The notes: generated from the sequence alone by a model not told the origin. Positions 24,590-35,071 are shown, counted from the stretch's first letter. The stretch is DNA of 64,000 nt from Deltaproteobacteria bacterium (GCA_017302715.1 JAFLCD010000001.1:487548-551547); one strand, 5' to 3'. Numbers and translations are program-made.

Positions 24590-27500
24590 TTAGGACTTTT
24601 TAAGCCCAAGGTTGAGTTTTAGCCCATCAATTTCAGCGTCTTGCGAGTGGGACAAAGAAATCTTTTGAACGAGATCCAATTGAGTCGTCAAAGTTTGCTC
24701 TGAAATATAGGTCTTAAACATCTCAACTGCTTCTTGAAGATCTTTATCCGAGGTCGAAAGTTGCAACTGAATGCGATCGTCTAAATTAAGACGTGAATCC
24801 TTTCGAAGCTTTTGAATTTTGCTGACGACTTCGCGAGCTAAACCTTCGAGTTCTTGAGATCTATCGATCGAAACATCAAGAGCGACAATCACCGCAGAAG
24901 AAGAGGCCGAAGGAAATTTTCCCTTAATCGGCGTTCTAAATATTTTTACATCGTTCAAATCGATTTCAAATCCTGCGAGTGTAAGTTTTTCTCCTGCGTC
25001 GAGCTTTTGAATATCTGCGTACTGAAGTTGAGCGATAGCTTTCGTCAGTTCACCCATCTTAGAGCCCACGCGTTTTCCTAAAGTGGCACCATTGGGCTTC
25101 ACAGCGAGAGAGACGAAATTTTCCTCATCATTTTTGTAAGTGATGGTTTTGACATTCAATTCAGAATGCAAATAATTCTCTACTGGTTTTAAGGTTGCCA
25201 GAACTTTTGGATTTCGATGAACGATTAAAAGCTCTTTAAGAGGAATCTTCACTTTTATTTTATTTTGCTCACGTAAATTTCGAGAGAGCAAAATAACTTC
25301 CTCAAGAAGCTTCACGCCCTGTTCTAAATTTTGATCGATTTGCTTTTCTTCGGCACGTGGATAATCCTCAAGATGAACCGATTCGGTTCCCTGATTGTCG
25401 GTAAGCAGGGTATAGAGATGATCTGCCAAAAATGGTGTAAAGGGCGCCATCGCTTTTGAAAGCGTTAGTAAAATATAATGGAGCGTATCGAAAGCTGATT
25501 TTTTATCTTCAGTAAATCCTTCATCCCAAAAACGTGAGCGATTCAACCGAATGTAAGTGTTCGTCAGTTCGTCAATGGTGAGAAGAAGTTCAGGCACCAC
25601 ATTATAGAGGTGATAATTCGTCATCTCTTTTTCGATCCGAGAAAGTAAACTCTGCATTCTCGAAATCATCCATCTATCTAAAATATTTTTTGAAGAAGGC
25701 GTTTTGATTTGATTAGTGAGTTTGTAATTATCAATTTTGGCGTATGAATCAAAAAAGGAATATGCATTCCACCATTTAAGCAAAACTCTGCGGACAATTT
25801 CTTTTACTCCACTTTCGCTGAAGCGAAGTTCATCGGCGCGAATAGCGGGAGAGTCGATCAAATACAAGCGAAGCGCATCGGCACCATGTTTGTTGATGAT
25901 CTCCGTAGGATCCGGATAGTTTTTTAAGCGCTTGCTCATTTTTTTGCCGTCTTCGGCCAAGATCAATCCTGTGACGACCACATTTTTAAACGGAGGCTTA
26001 TCAAATAAGATCGTTCCTAAAACCGAGAGCGTATAAAACCATCCTCGAGTTTGATCGAGACCTTCGCCGATAAATTCAGCGGGAAAGCTTTCTTTAAATT
26101 CTTTTTGATTTTCAAAAGGATAATGCGATTGCGCATAAGGCATAGCGCCACTTTCAAACCAACAATCTAAAACTTCGGGAACTCGTCTAAATTTTTTGCC
26201 ATTTTTCTCGATAGTGAAATCATCTAAAAACTCTCGATGAATATCGGTGAATTTTTTCTTCGTCAGATCTTCGAGCTCTTTAACTGAGCTTAAGCAGAAA
26301 TATTCGCGTTTATCTTCGGGCTCTTCGAAGGCTTCAAAAATCGGCAGAGGATTTCCCCAATAGCGATTCCTAGATATTGCCCAATCGCGAGCGCCTTCCA
26401 GCCATTTTCCAAAGCGACCCTCTCGGATATGTTCAGGAACCCAGCGCGTATGCTTTTTATTATTCTCAACAAGCTTATCTTTGATTTTCTCAACGGCCAC
26501 AAACCAAGAACTCACTGTCCTATATATAAGAGGGGTGTCCGTGCGAGGACAGAAAGGGTAAGCATGCTGAAGAGTGTCTTGTTTAAAAAGGCGACCGGCT
26601 TTTTTGAGATCGGCGATAATATTTTTATCGGCATCCTTAACGTATTGACCCACATAGGTTGAAACCTGAGCCGTGAATTTTCCATGATTATCAATAGGGC
26701 AAATGGGTTCAATCCCCATTTTTTTACAAGCGTAGAAATCGTCCTCGCCAAAAGCTGGTGCCATATGAACGATTCCTGTTCCTGCGTCGGTGGTAACATG
26801 ACCGCTTTCAATGACAGTGAAATGTGGTTTTTTTAAATGAGCGAAGAAAGAAAAGAGGGGTTCATATTCGAGGCCCACTAAATCTTTGCCAGTTTTCTTC
26901 TCAACGACTTTGACTTCATCTTTTTTGAAAACTTTTTCTAAAAGAGCTTCGGCGAGAATAAATTTTTTGCCTTCAGCATTTTCTGCGACGACATAATCAA
27001 GATCTTTTCCAACCGCTAACGCAAGATTGCTTGGAAGCGTCCAAGGAGTGGTCGTCCATGCGAGAAGAAAAGTATTCGCTAAAGTTTTTACAGAAAAACT
27101 AATGGTGATCGCAGGATCTTGAACGTCTTGGTAGTTGGAGCTGGCTTCAAAATTAGAGAGTGGAGTTCCAAGCGCCGTTGAAAACGGCATCACTTTGTAG
27201 CCGCGATAAATGAGTTTTTTCTGCCAAAGCTCGTGAAAAACCCACCACACCGATTCCATGAATTTGAGATCCATGGTTTTATAATCATTATCAAAATCGG
27301 CCCAGCGGCCTAAGCGGTTGATGGTTGTTCGCCATTCGCTGACAAATCGCATGACGATCTCTCGGCATTCGCGGTTGTAATTGGCGATTCCAAATTTTTC
27401 GATATCGACGGTCGATTTAAATTGAAACTTTTTATCGATCTCTTGTTCGATAGGAAGTCCGTGACAATCCCAACCCCAGCGTCTTTCAACCGAAAATCCA

Positions 27501-27748
27501 CGCATCGTCCAATAGCGCGGAATGATATCCTTCATCGTCGACTGAAGAAGATGCCCGTAATGAGGCAGACCTGTCGCAAACGGAGGGCCGTCATAAAAAC
27601 TAAAAGCTTTTTTTCGTGAGCTGATACTTTTTTCAAAAATCTTATTCTTTTCCCAGAAGGCGAGAATTTTTTCTTCTACTTTGGAGAATTGAATTGAACT
27701 TTCGGCAGCAGTCGATTCATTCAAATTTTGAGACGAAGCTTTTTCCAT
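24590..27748 (-). CDS. ileS: Isoleucyl-tRNA synthetase, eukaryotic-type (IleRS2)
   Basis: A 1052-residue class I synthetase charging tRNA-Ile in the cytoplasm. The HIGH motif is HYGH in 'PPFATGLPHYGHLLQSTMKD', followed by 'GWDCHGLPIEQEIDKKF'. The editing domain follows, then 'LDCWFESGAMPYAQ' and the KMSKR loop in 'GKKMSKRLKNYPDP', with a long C-terminal anticodon-binding region. The HYGH motif and length place it in the IleRS2 group shared with eukaryotes, which is generally less sensitive to mupirocin than IleRS1. No C-terminal zinc finger is seen. The ATG at 27748 is divergent from the PD-(D/E)XK gene. Confidence 0.95.
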   Translation of the reverse strand: MEKASSQNLNESTAAESSIQFSKVEEKILAFWEKNKIFEKSISSRKKAFSFYDGPPFATGLPHYGHLLQSTMKDIIPRYWTMRGFSVERRWGWDCHGLPIEQEIDKKFQFKSTVDIEKFGIANYNRECREIVMRFVSEWRTTINRLGRWADFDNDYKTMDLKFMESVWWVFHELWQKKLIYRGYKVMPFSTALGTPLSNFEASSNYQDVQDPAITISFSVKTLANTFLLAWTTTPWTLPSNLALAVGKDLDYVVAENAEGKKFILAEALLEKVFKKDEVKVVEKKTGKDLVGLEYEPLFSFFAHLKKPHFTVIESGHVTTDAGTGIVHMAPAFGEDDFYACKKMGIEPICPIDNHGKFTAQVSTYVGQYVKDADKNIIADLKKAGRLFKQDTLQHAYPFCPRTDTPLIYRTVSSWFVAVEKIKDKLVENNKKHTRWVPEHIREGRFGKWLEGARDWAISRNRYWGNPLPIFEAFEEPEDKREYFCLSSVKELEDLTKKKFTDIHREFLDDFTIEKNGKKFRRVPEVLDCWFESGAMPYAQSHYPFENQKEFKESFPAEFIGEGLDQTRGWFYTLSVLGTILFDKPPFKNVVVTGLILAEDGKKMSKRLKNYPDPTEIINKHGADALRLYLIDSPAIRADELRFSESGVKEIVRRVLLKWWNAYSFFDSYAKIDNYKLTNQIKTPSSKNILDRWMISRMQSLLSRIEKEMTNYHLYNVVPELLLTIDELTNTYIRLNRSRFWDEGFTEDKKSAFDTLHYILLTLSKAMAPFTPFLADHLYTLLTDNQGTESVHLEDYPRAEEKQIDQNLEQGVKLLEEVILLSRNLREQNKIKVKIPLKELLIVHRNPKVLATLKPVENYLHSELNVKTITYKNDEENFVSLAVKPNGATLGKRVGSKMGELTKAIAQLQYADIQKLDAGEKLTLAGFEIDLNDVKIFRTPIKGKFPSASSSAVIVALDVSIDRSQELEGLAREVVSKIQKLRKDSRLNLDDRIQLQLSTSDKDLQEAVEMFKTYISEQTLTTQLDLVQKISLSHSQDAEIDGLKLNLGLKKS

Positions 27749-27795
27749 AAACGCTCTTTAGTATGCTTTAGGGGCTTTCTGACGACAACTACTGG

Positions 27796-28788
27796 ATGCT
27801 TCCAAATTCACGAAATCCGGTGTTATATGGAGATAGCAAAAGATATCGGAGAGGAGATCCATTGATTTTAGAGACCATAGGTTTTTTATTTCTTATTTCT
27901 AAGAATCCTTGCGATGAGGCGCCCAGACATTTGGCGTTTACTCAGCGAAACGACGAAAGAAGTAACCCTGTATTATCTGAAGAAATCCGACGTCGTTATC
28001 CTCAAGGTTGGCCTGAACTTAAATTATCGCCTGAAGATATATTTATAGCGATCGAAGAATCTTCTCTCAGAATGAATCCTCGGGATCGAAATTTTCCATG
28101 GAACGGCTTGAGATTCATTTTATCCAATTTAATCACACCGGATTTTAGTGCGTTTTTAAATCAACTTCAAAACCCACGATTGACAGGTGGTGAAGTCGGA
28201 AAGTTAAAGTTTAAAAATCCTTTTTTTAGATTGGGATCTCATCAAATTCAAATTCTCGCAGATAGTTTAGAAAATTTATTGTCTTCTATTCGCTCCAAAC
28301 AAAATCCGATCACAGAAGAAAATTTAAATGAAGCATTTGCTGGCGTGAGAGGAATTTTAGAATCACATCGAGGCGCAGAAGCTTTGAAAAATTTAAATGA
28401 TTTAATCGATGAGTTTACAGTGGCTTCGTATCTCAGCGAAAATGGATTCACTATTTTAAAAATGCGTCAGAAGTTTCGAGATGCCAAATCAGGAGAAGCC
28501 GGTGAAATTGATATTTTGGCTAAAGATCCTTATGGAAATTTAGTGATCGTGGAGGTGAAATCTTCTCTTCGACATTATACGACAGGTAAACGGCCCCAAG
28601 TTGTAAGATACGAAAATATTTTACGCGAGGGAGTGGCGCGCATTGGTTTGGATGTTAAAGAAGTTATCGTTTTTGTAAGTGGGGGCTTTAATAATCGAGA
28701 AGTTTCGGATTTCCGGAAAAATCACGGAGATGCTCGATTTAAATTTATGGAGTTCTCAAAGAAGTCTGGGCTTCGTAAAGCTTCCTAA
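27796..28788 (+). CDS. Protein with C-terminal PD-(D/E)XK nuclease-like domain
   Basis: A 330-residue protein. The first ~200 residues are not recognised. From about residue 215, 'FTVASYLSENGFTILKMRQKF', then 'GEIDILA' and 'LVIVEVKSS' give the E...D...ExK core of the restriction-endonuclease fold, most like the UPF0102/YraN-type and Mrr-like branches. A DNA-directed activity is likely but not proven. It lies 14 bases ahead of rmuC, another gene of the same fold class, so a joint DNA-repair or DNA-processing role is plausible. Start at the ATG at 27796; no good Shine-Dalgarno. Confidence 0.6.
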   Translation: MLPNSRNPVLYGDSKRYRRGDPLILETIGFLFLISKNPCDEAPRHLAFTQRNDERSNPVLSEEIRRRYPQGWPELKLSPEDIFIAIEESSLRMNPRDRNFPWNGLRFILSNLITPDFSAFLNQLQNPRLTGGEVGKLKFKNPFFRLGSHQIQILADSLENLLSSIRSKQNPITEENLNEAFAGVRGILESHRGAEALKNLNDLIDEFTVASYLSENGFTILKMRQKFRDAKSGEAGEIDILAKDPYGNLVIVEVKSSLRHYTTGKRPQVVRYENILREGVARIGLDVKEVIVFVSGGFNNREVSDFRKNHGDARFKFMEFSKKSGLRKAS

Positions 28789-28802
28789 TATATAAGGACA
28801 AG

Positions 28803-30074
28803 ATGATTTCTATTGTTTGGTTTTTGGCTGGAGTGTTGGCAGGTGGTTTTGTCATAGGCCTTATCTTCAGGGTTAAAGCAAGGGCTGCCCATAGTCTTTT
28901 TGAAGAACGCTTAAAGAATCGCGATGAAAAAGTGAGAGACCTCGAAGGTTTGATGAAACTCACCGAGGAAAAGCTGTCTAATTCTTTTAAGGCGCTCTCT
29001 GCTGAGGCTTTGAAACTAAATAATGAGAGCTTCTTGGATCTTGCAAAAACTCAACTTGAAAAGTTTCAACAGGGCGCCAATGTCGAATTAGATAAAAAGC
29101 ATCAAGCCGTTTTTGAAATGGTTAAGCCTGTTAAAGAATCTTTAGACCGAGTGGATCATAAAATTCAAGAGCTTGAGCGTGCACGCGCCAAATCAGACGA
29201 ATCTCTTTATCAACAAGTTCAAAACTTGATGCTTAGTCAAAAAGAACTTCGCGCGGAAACTTCTAATTTAGTGACAGCTCTTCGCGCTCCTCAGGGACGA
29301 GGTCGATGGGGCGAAATTCAACTGAAGCGAGTCGTTGAGATGGCTGGGATGCTCGAGCACTGCGATTTTTTTCAACAGGAGAATGTTCAGTCAGAGGCCG
29401 GAAGACTTCGACCCGATCTCATTGTAAAACTTCCGGGTAAAAAAAATATTGTCGTGGATGCGAAGACTCCGTTGCTGGCTTATCTCGAAGCTATTCAAGC
29501 TGTCGATCCCATCATAAGACGGGATAAATTTTTAGAACATTCCAAACAAGTTCGAAAACATATCGAACAACTCGCAAGAAAATCTTATTGGGATCAGTTT
29601 CAACCTGCTCCGGAATTTGTGGTTTTATTTTTGCCGAGCGAAAGTATTTTTTCGGCCGCACTTGAACATGATCCAAGTTTGATTGAGCTAGGCGTTGCAC
29701 AAAACGTTATTGTTTCTACGCCGACTACTTTGATCGCTCTTTTGCGTTCGGTAGCTTACGGTTGGAGACAAGAAAAGTTGGCGGATAATGCGAAGCTGAT
29801 CGGAGAACTTGGAAAAGAAGTTTATAAGCGTTTAGCCGATATGAGTTCGCACTTAGCGAGACTTGGAAAAAGTTTAGAGAACTCAGTCGAATCTTATAAT
29901 CGTGCGATGGGAACTTTAGAAACTCGAGTGCTTGTAACCGCCAGAAAATTTAAAGAACTTGAATCGACAGCGGTGAATGTGGAGCTAGAAGTTTTGGCGC
30001 CGGTCGATCTTCAGCCCCGGTCTTCGCAAGCGCCGGAGTTAAATTCTTCATCCGATAAAATTCTTTCTTCTTAG
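28803..30074 (+). CDS. rmuC: DNA recombination protein RmuC
   Basis: A 423-residue RmuC homologue. An N-terminal membrane helix (residues 3-20) is followed by a long coiled coil (~30-150). The RmuC core then has 'APQGRGRWGEIQLKRVVEMAGMLEHCDF', 'RPDLIVKLPGKKNIVVDAKTPL' (PD-(D/E)XK-like Asp and DAK) and 'FVVLFLPSESIFSAALEHDPSLIELG'. In E. coli RmuC limits inversions at short inverted repeats. The length is slightly below the 470-residue norm. It directly follows the other nuclease-fold gene. Confidence 0.92.
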   Translation: MISIVWFLAGVLAGGFVIGLIFRVKARAAHSLFEERLKNRDEKVRDLEGLMKLTEEKLSNSFKALSAEALKLNNESFLDLAKTQLEKFQQGANVELDKKHQAVFEMVKPVKESLDRVDHKIQELERARAKSDESLYQQVQNLMLSQKELRAETSNLVTALRAPQGRGRWGEIQLKRVVEMAGMLEHCDFFQQENVQSEAGRLRPDLIVKLPGKKNIVVDAKTPLLAYLEAIQAVDPIIRRDKFLEHSKQVRKHIEQLARKSYWDQFQPAPEFVVLFLPSESIFSAALEHDPSLIELGVAQNVIVSTPTTLIALLRSVAYGWRQEKLADNAKLIGELGKEVYKRLADMSSHLARLGKSLENSVESYNRAMGTLETRVLVTARKFKELESTAVNVELEVLAPVDLQPRSSQAPELNSSSDKILSS

Positions 30075-30128
30075 AGTATTATCTAATATTAATTTTTGAT
30101 TTTTAGTAAATGCGGGTAGATTTTTTAA

Positions 30129-31013
30129 ATGCCCGCTTTTTCTGAACGCACCAAAGTCATTCTCGCTCTTTCATGCACCCTGGTTTTCTGGGCGACGGCC
30201 TTCGCGGCGATTCGAGTGGCACTTGAAAGTTATTCGCCGATGCAGCTTGCGTTTTTAAGATTTTTAGAAGCTTCGATCATTATGGGTTGTTTGATGATGG
30301 GCAAAAAATTGCATCTCTATCATCGAAAAGACCTTCTTTATTTTTTTCTGGCGGGATTTGTGGGCGTAGCTGTTTACCATATAGCGCTCAATGTGGGAGA
30401 ACAGACGGTCAATGCGGGCACCGCAAGTTTCATAATTAACACAGCTCCGATTTTCACGGCGATTTTAGCGACGACAGTTCTTAAAGAGAAAATTAATTTT
30501 CTGGGATGGATTGGAATTATGGTTAGTTTTTTTGGAGTGAGCATTATTTCTTTTGGTCACGAAGGTGGAATTCAAATTCAATTTGGGGCTCTTTTGATTT
30601 TAGTTTCGGCTGTAGCGACCGCTATTTACGCCGTGATTCAAAAACTTTATTTGCATCGTTATCAAACGGTTGAGTTTGTAACTTATTCGATTTGGGCGGG
30701 AACTTTAGTTTTGTTTGTATTTTCGGCGGGATCTTTTGAGGCGGCTCAGAATGCTTCGATGAAATCGACGCTGAGTTTACTTTGGCTTGGAGCTTTTCCA
30801 GGAGCTATTGGATATCTCACTTGGGTTTATGCACTCAAGCGGATGCCGGCTAATCGGTTGATGAGTGCGATGTATATTATTCCTCTTTTAGCGACCTTTG
30901 TAGCTTGGGTTTGGCTCGATGAAATTCCAAGTCAATATGCACTTTTTGGTGGAGTCGTTGTATTGACGGGTTTATTTTTACTCCATCGATCTAAAAAGAA
31001 AGTCACCGTATGA
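30129..31013 (+). CDS. EamA/DMT-family transporter
   Basis: A 294-residue inner-membrane protein with ten predicted helices arranged as two EamA repeats. '[26 protein letters not shown]' opens repeat one, and '[25 protein letters not shown]' lies in repeat two. Such carriers export amino acids, nucleobases or other metabolites; the substrate is not predictable. Its stop overlaps the acs start (ATGA), so the two are co-translated. Confidence 0.9.
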   Translation: MPAFSERTKVILALSCTLVFWATAFAAIRVALESYSPMQLAFLRFLEASIIMGCLMMGKKLHLYHRKDLLYFFLAGFVGVAVYHIALNVGEQTVNAGTASFIINTAPIFTAILATTVLKEKINFLGWIGIMVSFFGVSIISFGHEGGIQIQFGALLILVSAVATAIYAVIQKLYLHRYQTVEFVTYSIWAGTLVLFVFSAGSFEAAQNASMKSTLSLLWLGAFPGAIGYLTWVYALKRMPANRLMSAMYIIPLLATFVAWVWLDEIPSQYALFGGVVVLTGLFLLHRSKKKVTV

Positions 31014-32887
31014 ATTCATCTGAATACGAAAAGACTTATGCTTTTTCTCTCGCTGAGCCTGAGAACTTTTGGGCCGAGCAGGCGAAATGCATTGATTGGA
31101 TTTCACCCTTTAAAAAAGTAAAAAATACTTCATTCACTGGCGATATAAAAATTCGCTGGTTCGAAGAGGGAAAGCTTAATCTTTCGGCGAATTGTATCGA
31201 TCGACATTTAAAAACTCGTGCCAATCAAACCGCCATTCTCTGGGAAGCGGATGATCCTAAAACTCCATCTCGAAAAATTTCTTATCAGGAACTTTATGAA
31301 TCGGTTTGTAAACTTGCGAATCTTTTAAAAAAAGAAGGAGTTAAAAAAGGCGATCGTGTGACGATCTATATGCCAATGATTCCTGAGGCGGCGTTTGCGA
31401 TGCTCGCTTGCACAAGAATCGGCGCCATTCATTCAGTAGTCTTTGGCGGATTTTCTTCGGATTCGATTGCTGATCGAATTCATGATGGAAAAAGTGATTT
31501 CGTGATCACGGCAGACGAAGCCGTTCGAGGTGGAAAAAAAGTTCCGCTTAAAAAAATGGTCGATGAAGCTTTAAAAAAAGTCTCTGGCGTAAGACGAGTT
31601 CTTGTTTTTAAAAATACTGGCGGTGAAATTGATTGGAATCCAAAAACAGATTTTTGGTATCATGAAGTTTCTGAAAATTTATCTGGGGATTGCGCTCCAG
31701 AACTGATGGATGCCGAAGATCCACTTTTTATTTTGTATACTTCGGGTTCAACCAACAAACCTAAAGGTGTTTTACATACGACGGGTGGCTATCTTGTGTA
31801 TGTCGCCATGACTCACCAAATTGTTTTTGATTATCGCGAAGGTGAAATTTATTGGTGTACCGCCGATGTAGGTTGGGTGACCGGGCATTCGTATGGAATT
31901 TATGGTCCGCTTGCAAACGGCGCAACCACATTAATGTTTGAAGGAGTTCCCACTTATCCAAATGCTTCACGTTTTTGGGAAGTGATTGATAAGCACCAAG
32001 TAAATATTTTTTATACAGCGCCGACGGCGATTCGCGCGTTGATGAGAGAGGGCGATGATTACGTCAAAAAATCTTCTCGAAAATCTTTGAGAGTTTTGGG
32101 CTCTGTTGGGGAGCCCATTAATCCTGAAGCTTGGAATTGGTATCATCGGGTGGTCGGGGATGATCGATGTCCGATTGTGGATACTTGGTGGCAAACAGAG
32201 ACCGGTGGAATTTTAATTTCTCCTATTCCGAATGCTATCAAAACAAAGCCTGGATCCGCGACGAAACCATTTTTTGGAATCAAGCCCATGATCGTCGATG
32301 CCGAAGGAAAAGAACTTCTCGGAGCTTGCGAAGGAAATTTATGTATCACGGATTCATGGCCAGGACAGGCAAGATCTGTTTTTGGCGATCATGAGAGATT
32401 CAAACAGACTTATTTTTCAACATATCCCGGAAAATATTTTACAGGCGATGGATGTAGGCGAGACGAAGATGGTTACTATTGGATTACTGGTCGAGTAGAC
32501 GATGTTCTCAATGTTGCGGGCCATAGATTAGGAACTGCAGAAATCGAAAGCGCATTGGTTGAACATCACTCTGTTGCCGAAGCGGCGGTGGTTGGATTTC
32601 CTCACGATATTAAGGGTCAGGGAATTTACGCTTACGTCACATTGAAATCCGGAATCAATCCAACTGATGAATTAAAAAAAGAACTTATTCAAACCGTTCG
32701 CAAAAATATTTCTCCAATTGCCACCCCCGATGTCATTCAATGGGCACCAGCTTTACCAAAAACTCGATCCGGAAAAATTATGCGAAGAATTTTGAGAAAA
32801 ATCGCCGAGAATCATTTGGATCAATTGGGTGATACGTCTACGCTTGCCGATCCTAGCGTGGTGCAGGACTTAGTGAAGAGTCGGTGA
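31010..32887 (+). CDS. acs: Acetyl-CoA synthetase
   Basis: A 625-residue AMP-forming acetate-CoA ligase of the ANL superfamily, making acetyl-CoA from acetate, ATP and CoA. Motifs include '[19 protein letters not shown]' (P-loop), '[16 protein letters not shown]' with the acetyl-pocket tryptophan pair, '[31 protein letters not shown]' and the C-terminal '[11 protein letters not shown]' with the lysine that Acs-type enzymes have acetylated for control. It starts within the stop of the EamA gene. Confidence 0.95.
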   Translation: MNSSEYEKTYAFSLAEPENFWAEQAKCIDWISPFKKVKNTSFTGDIKIRWFEEGKLNLSANCIDRHLKTRANQTAILWEADDPKTPSRKISYQELYESVCKLANLLKKEGVKKGDRVTIYMPMIPEAAFAMLACTRIGAIHSVVFGGFSSDSIADRIHDGKSDFVITADEAVRGGKKVPLKKMVDEALKKVSGVRRVLVFKNTGGEIDWNPKTDFWYHEVSENLSGDCAPELMDAEDPLFILYTSGSTNKPKGVLHTTGGYLVYVAMTHQIVFDYREGEIYWCTADVGWVTGHSYGIYGPLANGATTLMFEGVPTYPNASRFWEVIDKHQVNIFYTAPTAIRALMREGDDYVKKSSRKSLRVLGSVGEPINPEAWNWYHRVVGDDRCPIVDTWWQTETGGILISPIPNAIKTKPGSATKPFFGIKPMIVDAEGKELLGACEGNLCITDSWPGQARSVFGDHERFKQTYFSTYPGKYFTGDGCRRDEDGYYWITGRVDDVLNVAGHRLGTAEIESALVEHHSVAEAAVVGFPHDIKGQGIYAYVTLKSGINPTDELKKELIQTVRKNISPIATPDVIQWAPALPKTRSGKIMRRILRKIAENHLDQLGDTSTLADPSVVQDLVKSR

Positions 32888-32892
32888 GCAAA

Positions 32893-32910
32893 TTTATGCC
32901 CGGGCATAAA
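32893..32910. repeat. Perfect 18-bp palindrome after acs
   Basis: TTTATGCCCGGGCATAAA reads the same on both strands, 6 bases after the acs stop. It could be an operator or a weak terminator (7-bp stem, CCGG loop, AT-rich 3' side). The following PHP gene starts 113 bases on. Confidence 0.4.
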
Positions 32911-33022
32911 AATTTATTATGTTAACTCGTATGTCATCTTTATTTGATCCATGCTGGTTCTTCATCGAAACCTAATCGAAGCCTAACATTCAAAAACAAA
33001 AACTTACTGCATACTGATCTCA

Positions 33023-33784
33023 GTGATTCTGTCTGACTTTCATATTCACTCCACTTTTAGTGATGGAAAGTTAAGTATTCCTGAAATTGTCGATTTTTTT
33101 GGAAGCCGAGGCTTTGGCGCCATCGCAATCACCGATCATATTTGCCAAGAAAATAATTTTGTTGGCAAAGCTGCACATTACCTCGGAAAAACTTTAACGC
33201 GAGCGACTTTTCCAGTTTATAAAGAAATTTTAAAATCAGAGGGTGAGAGAGCCTGGGATCAATATCAAATGCGATTGATTCCAGGCTTTGAACTTACAAA
33301 AAATGCACTGACCAATCATCGATCTGCACACGTTCTTGCACTCGGAGTAACCGACTGGATTTCTGCGGATCTCGAAATTCCTGAAATGTCGAAAGCGATT
33401 CGTTCGCAAGGCGGACTTTCGATTGCGGCGCATCCGCTTTCACCACACGCAGTGCAAAATAAACCATTTTATCTTTGGGATCATCGACGAGAACTTGAAT
33501 CTGAATTTGATGCATGGGAAGTCACTTACCACGCCACTTTGCTTAAAGACGTAATGAATTCTTCCCTAAAGAAATTGGCGAGTAGTGACTTCCACAAACC
33601 TTTTCATATGACTTCGTGGAAAACGATGGTCGATTCTGAGCTACATCCTCAAGCCATTTTGCAGGCTATAAAAAAACAAGATCTTCGATTTTTCTTTTAT
33701 GAAGAGGAGAAAGAAGTTCGTAACTCTGTGAATATTTTTCAAGCTGATTGGATACAGGGTATGGCTTTAGCTATTCCGTCTTAA
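33023..33784 (+). CDS. PHP-domain metal-dependent phosphoesterase
   Basis: A 253-residue protein starting with GTG. 'LSDFHIHSTFSDGKLSIPEIVDFF' is the first PHP motif (HxH plus Asp), 'GAIAITDH' the second. 'PGFELTK' gives the metal-binding Glu, 'AAHPLSPH' the next His, and 'LASSDFHKP' the closing Asp-x-His. PHP proteins are usually 3'-5' exonucleases or phosphatases of small nucleotides. No polymerase or other domain is attached. No Shine-Dalgarno is seen; CATACT (33010-33015) lies 7 bases before the GTG. The 3' end overlaps the opposite-strand gene by 14 bases. Confidence 0.85.
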   Translation: MILSDFHIHSTFSDGKLSIPEIVDFFGSRGFGAIAITDHICQENNFVGKAAHYLGKTLTRATFPVYKEILKSEGERAWDQYQMRLIPGFELTKNALTNHRSAHVLALGVTDWISADLEIPEMSKAIRSQGGLSIAAHPLSPHAVQNKPFYLWDHRRELESEFDAWEVTYHATLLKDVMNSSLKKLASSDFHKPFHMTSWKTMVDSELHPQAILQAIKKQDLRFFFYEEEKEVRNSVNIFQADWIQGMALAIPS

Positions 33785-35033
33785 TTTTTGAAAGAATATG
33801 TTCACATCGACCATTCCATGAAAAAGACTTTTTGGGATTGGCTGGCGATCTGAATTTTAAAAGCTCAACTGGACTCCAAGTTTTCTCTAATAAACTTTTA
33901 TCTTGAAATTCCTGAAGTGGAATTCGAGCTACAATTTCAAACTGAGATAGCGAGCTTGCGTCCGTCTGCAGATTTTTTTCTTTTTTTCTAAAAATTTCCA
34001 CTTCTGCGTCCACATCTTTAACTGCGATTTTGTCTAGATCTCTAAGGCCTGAATCCCAAGCATAAAATCGAAGTTCTGTTTCATTGGGAAGTCGAATCCA
34101 AACTCCTTCTGCGTTTGATCCTTCAACCTCACCATTTCGAATTTTTTTCTCTCGCTCTTGAAATAATGCAATGGCCTCTGCGAATGTTTTACCTTCAAAT
34201 TGTTCCCGGTTATCTACGGGCAGTATCGCAAGTATCGATTGGCGAGCGAGTTTGCCTACGATAGGCAAAATATAAATATTCTGCCCCCATAAACTCGCAG
34301 GAATTTTTTCACTCTTTTTGAACATTTGACCAATATATTTTTTTGCTTCTAAATCGGCTTGAATGGTGATCCAAATCATTTCGTCTTCAAAAAAAACTTG
34401 TGAAGTCTGCGGAGCGGGATAAGGACCCATGCCAGCTAACAGATCAAATACAGGATTCCATTCGCTCGGAGCTGTTGCAGAGTGTTGCATATTTTCCGCC
34501 CCATATATTTTTGCCTGGTGATGAAGGTCGCTATTCTCCATTTCCAATCTTTTTTGGGCAAAACGATAAATTTTTAACTTTAAATACTTAAGAGTTCCTC
34601 GTTGACTGGCATTGATAGCAGAGGCGCGATGAATCAGATCTAAAAAATGAAATAATAGAATAGTTTCTTGTTTAACGTCATGCTTTGAGGCCGCGTCATA
34701 GCGGAGCTGTACATGGCTATCGTTTAAAAACTTAATCGTGAGTTTATGTATTTGAGTGAGCAACTCATTTTGTATTTCGTAAGCTTTTTTGACTGGCATT
34801 GAGTGCTGAAGCTGAGGGTCTTGAATAATTTCATTCAGTTTTAGAAGCCAGTCTTGAATAAGTTTCGTTTTGCCAAGATCCATTTGATGGGGATCGAAGA
34901 GGGGGTGGGTTATCGTTTCATCAATTATTCGAAGTTGCTCCCAAGCTTCTTTAGATGTGTAGCCCCATAATTTTGCTGGCTGCAAAATGATAAAGCTTAG
35001 AACAAAGATTTTTAAAATCGGCCTTAAACCCAC
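33771..35033 (-). CDS. Exported protein of unknown function, left paralogue flanking the lipoprotein operon
   Basis: About 420 residues from GTG at 35033. The signal peptide ends near LWGYTS. Residues ~20-200 are helical and charged. The C-terminal ~180 residues ('FEGKTFAEAIALFQERE', 'IRNGEVEGSNAEGVWIRLP', 'ELRFYAWDSGLRDL', 'EFQDKSLLEKTWSPVELLKF') match the C-terminal part of the gene at 49240-50313 block for block, so the two are paralogues. I do not recognise a family. It is opposite in direction to the large operon it borders. An upstream GTG at 35042 is in frame, but the promoter ends immediately before it. Confidence 0.72.
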   Translation of the reverse strand: MGLRPILKIFVLSFIILQPAKLWGYTSKEAWEQLRIIDETITHPLFDPHQMDLGKTKLIQDWLLKLNEIIQDPQLQHSMPVKKAYEIQNELLTQIHKLTIKFLNDSHVQLRYDAASKHDVKQETILLFHFLDLIHRASAINASQRGTLKYLKLKIYRFAQKRLEMENSDLHHQAKIYGAENMQHSATAPSEWNPVFDLLAGMGPYPAPQTSQVFFEDEMIWITIQADLEAKKYIGQMFKKSEKIPASLWGQNIYILPIVGKLARQSILAILPVDNREQFEGKTFAEAIALFQEREKKIRNGEVEGSNAEGVWIRLPNETELRFYAWDSGLRDLDKIAVKDVDAEVEIFRKKEKNLQTDASSLSQFEIVARIPLQEFQDKSLLEKTWSPVELLKFRSPANPKKSFSWNGRCEHILSKIKTE

Positions 35034-35042
35034 GGAATGCAC

Positions 35043-35071
35043 AACCTAAATCAATGTTCATTTTATGCCAA
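35043..35071 (-). promoter_or_regulatory. Promoter of the left paralogue
   Basis: On the minus strand TTGGCA (35071-35066), 17-base spacer, TAGGTT (35048-35043), then 9 bases to the GTG at 35033. The right paralogue at 50313 has the same -35 box, spacer, TAG--T -10 box and 9-base gap, so the layout is conserved between the copies. Confidence 0.5.

Noticed and set aside
24586..24607. GGGCTTA...TAAGCCC hairpin at the ileS stop codon
   Set aside because: No T-run follows directly on the minus strand; it overlaps the coding end, so terminator function is doubtful.
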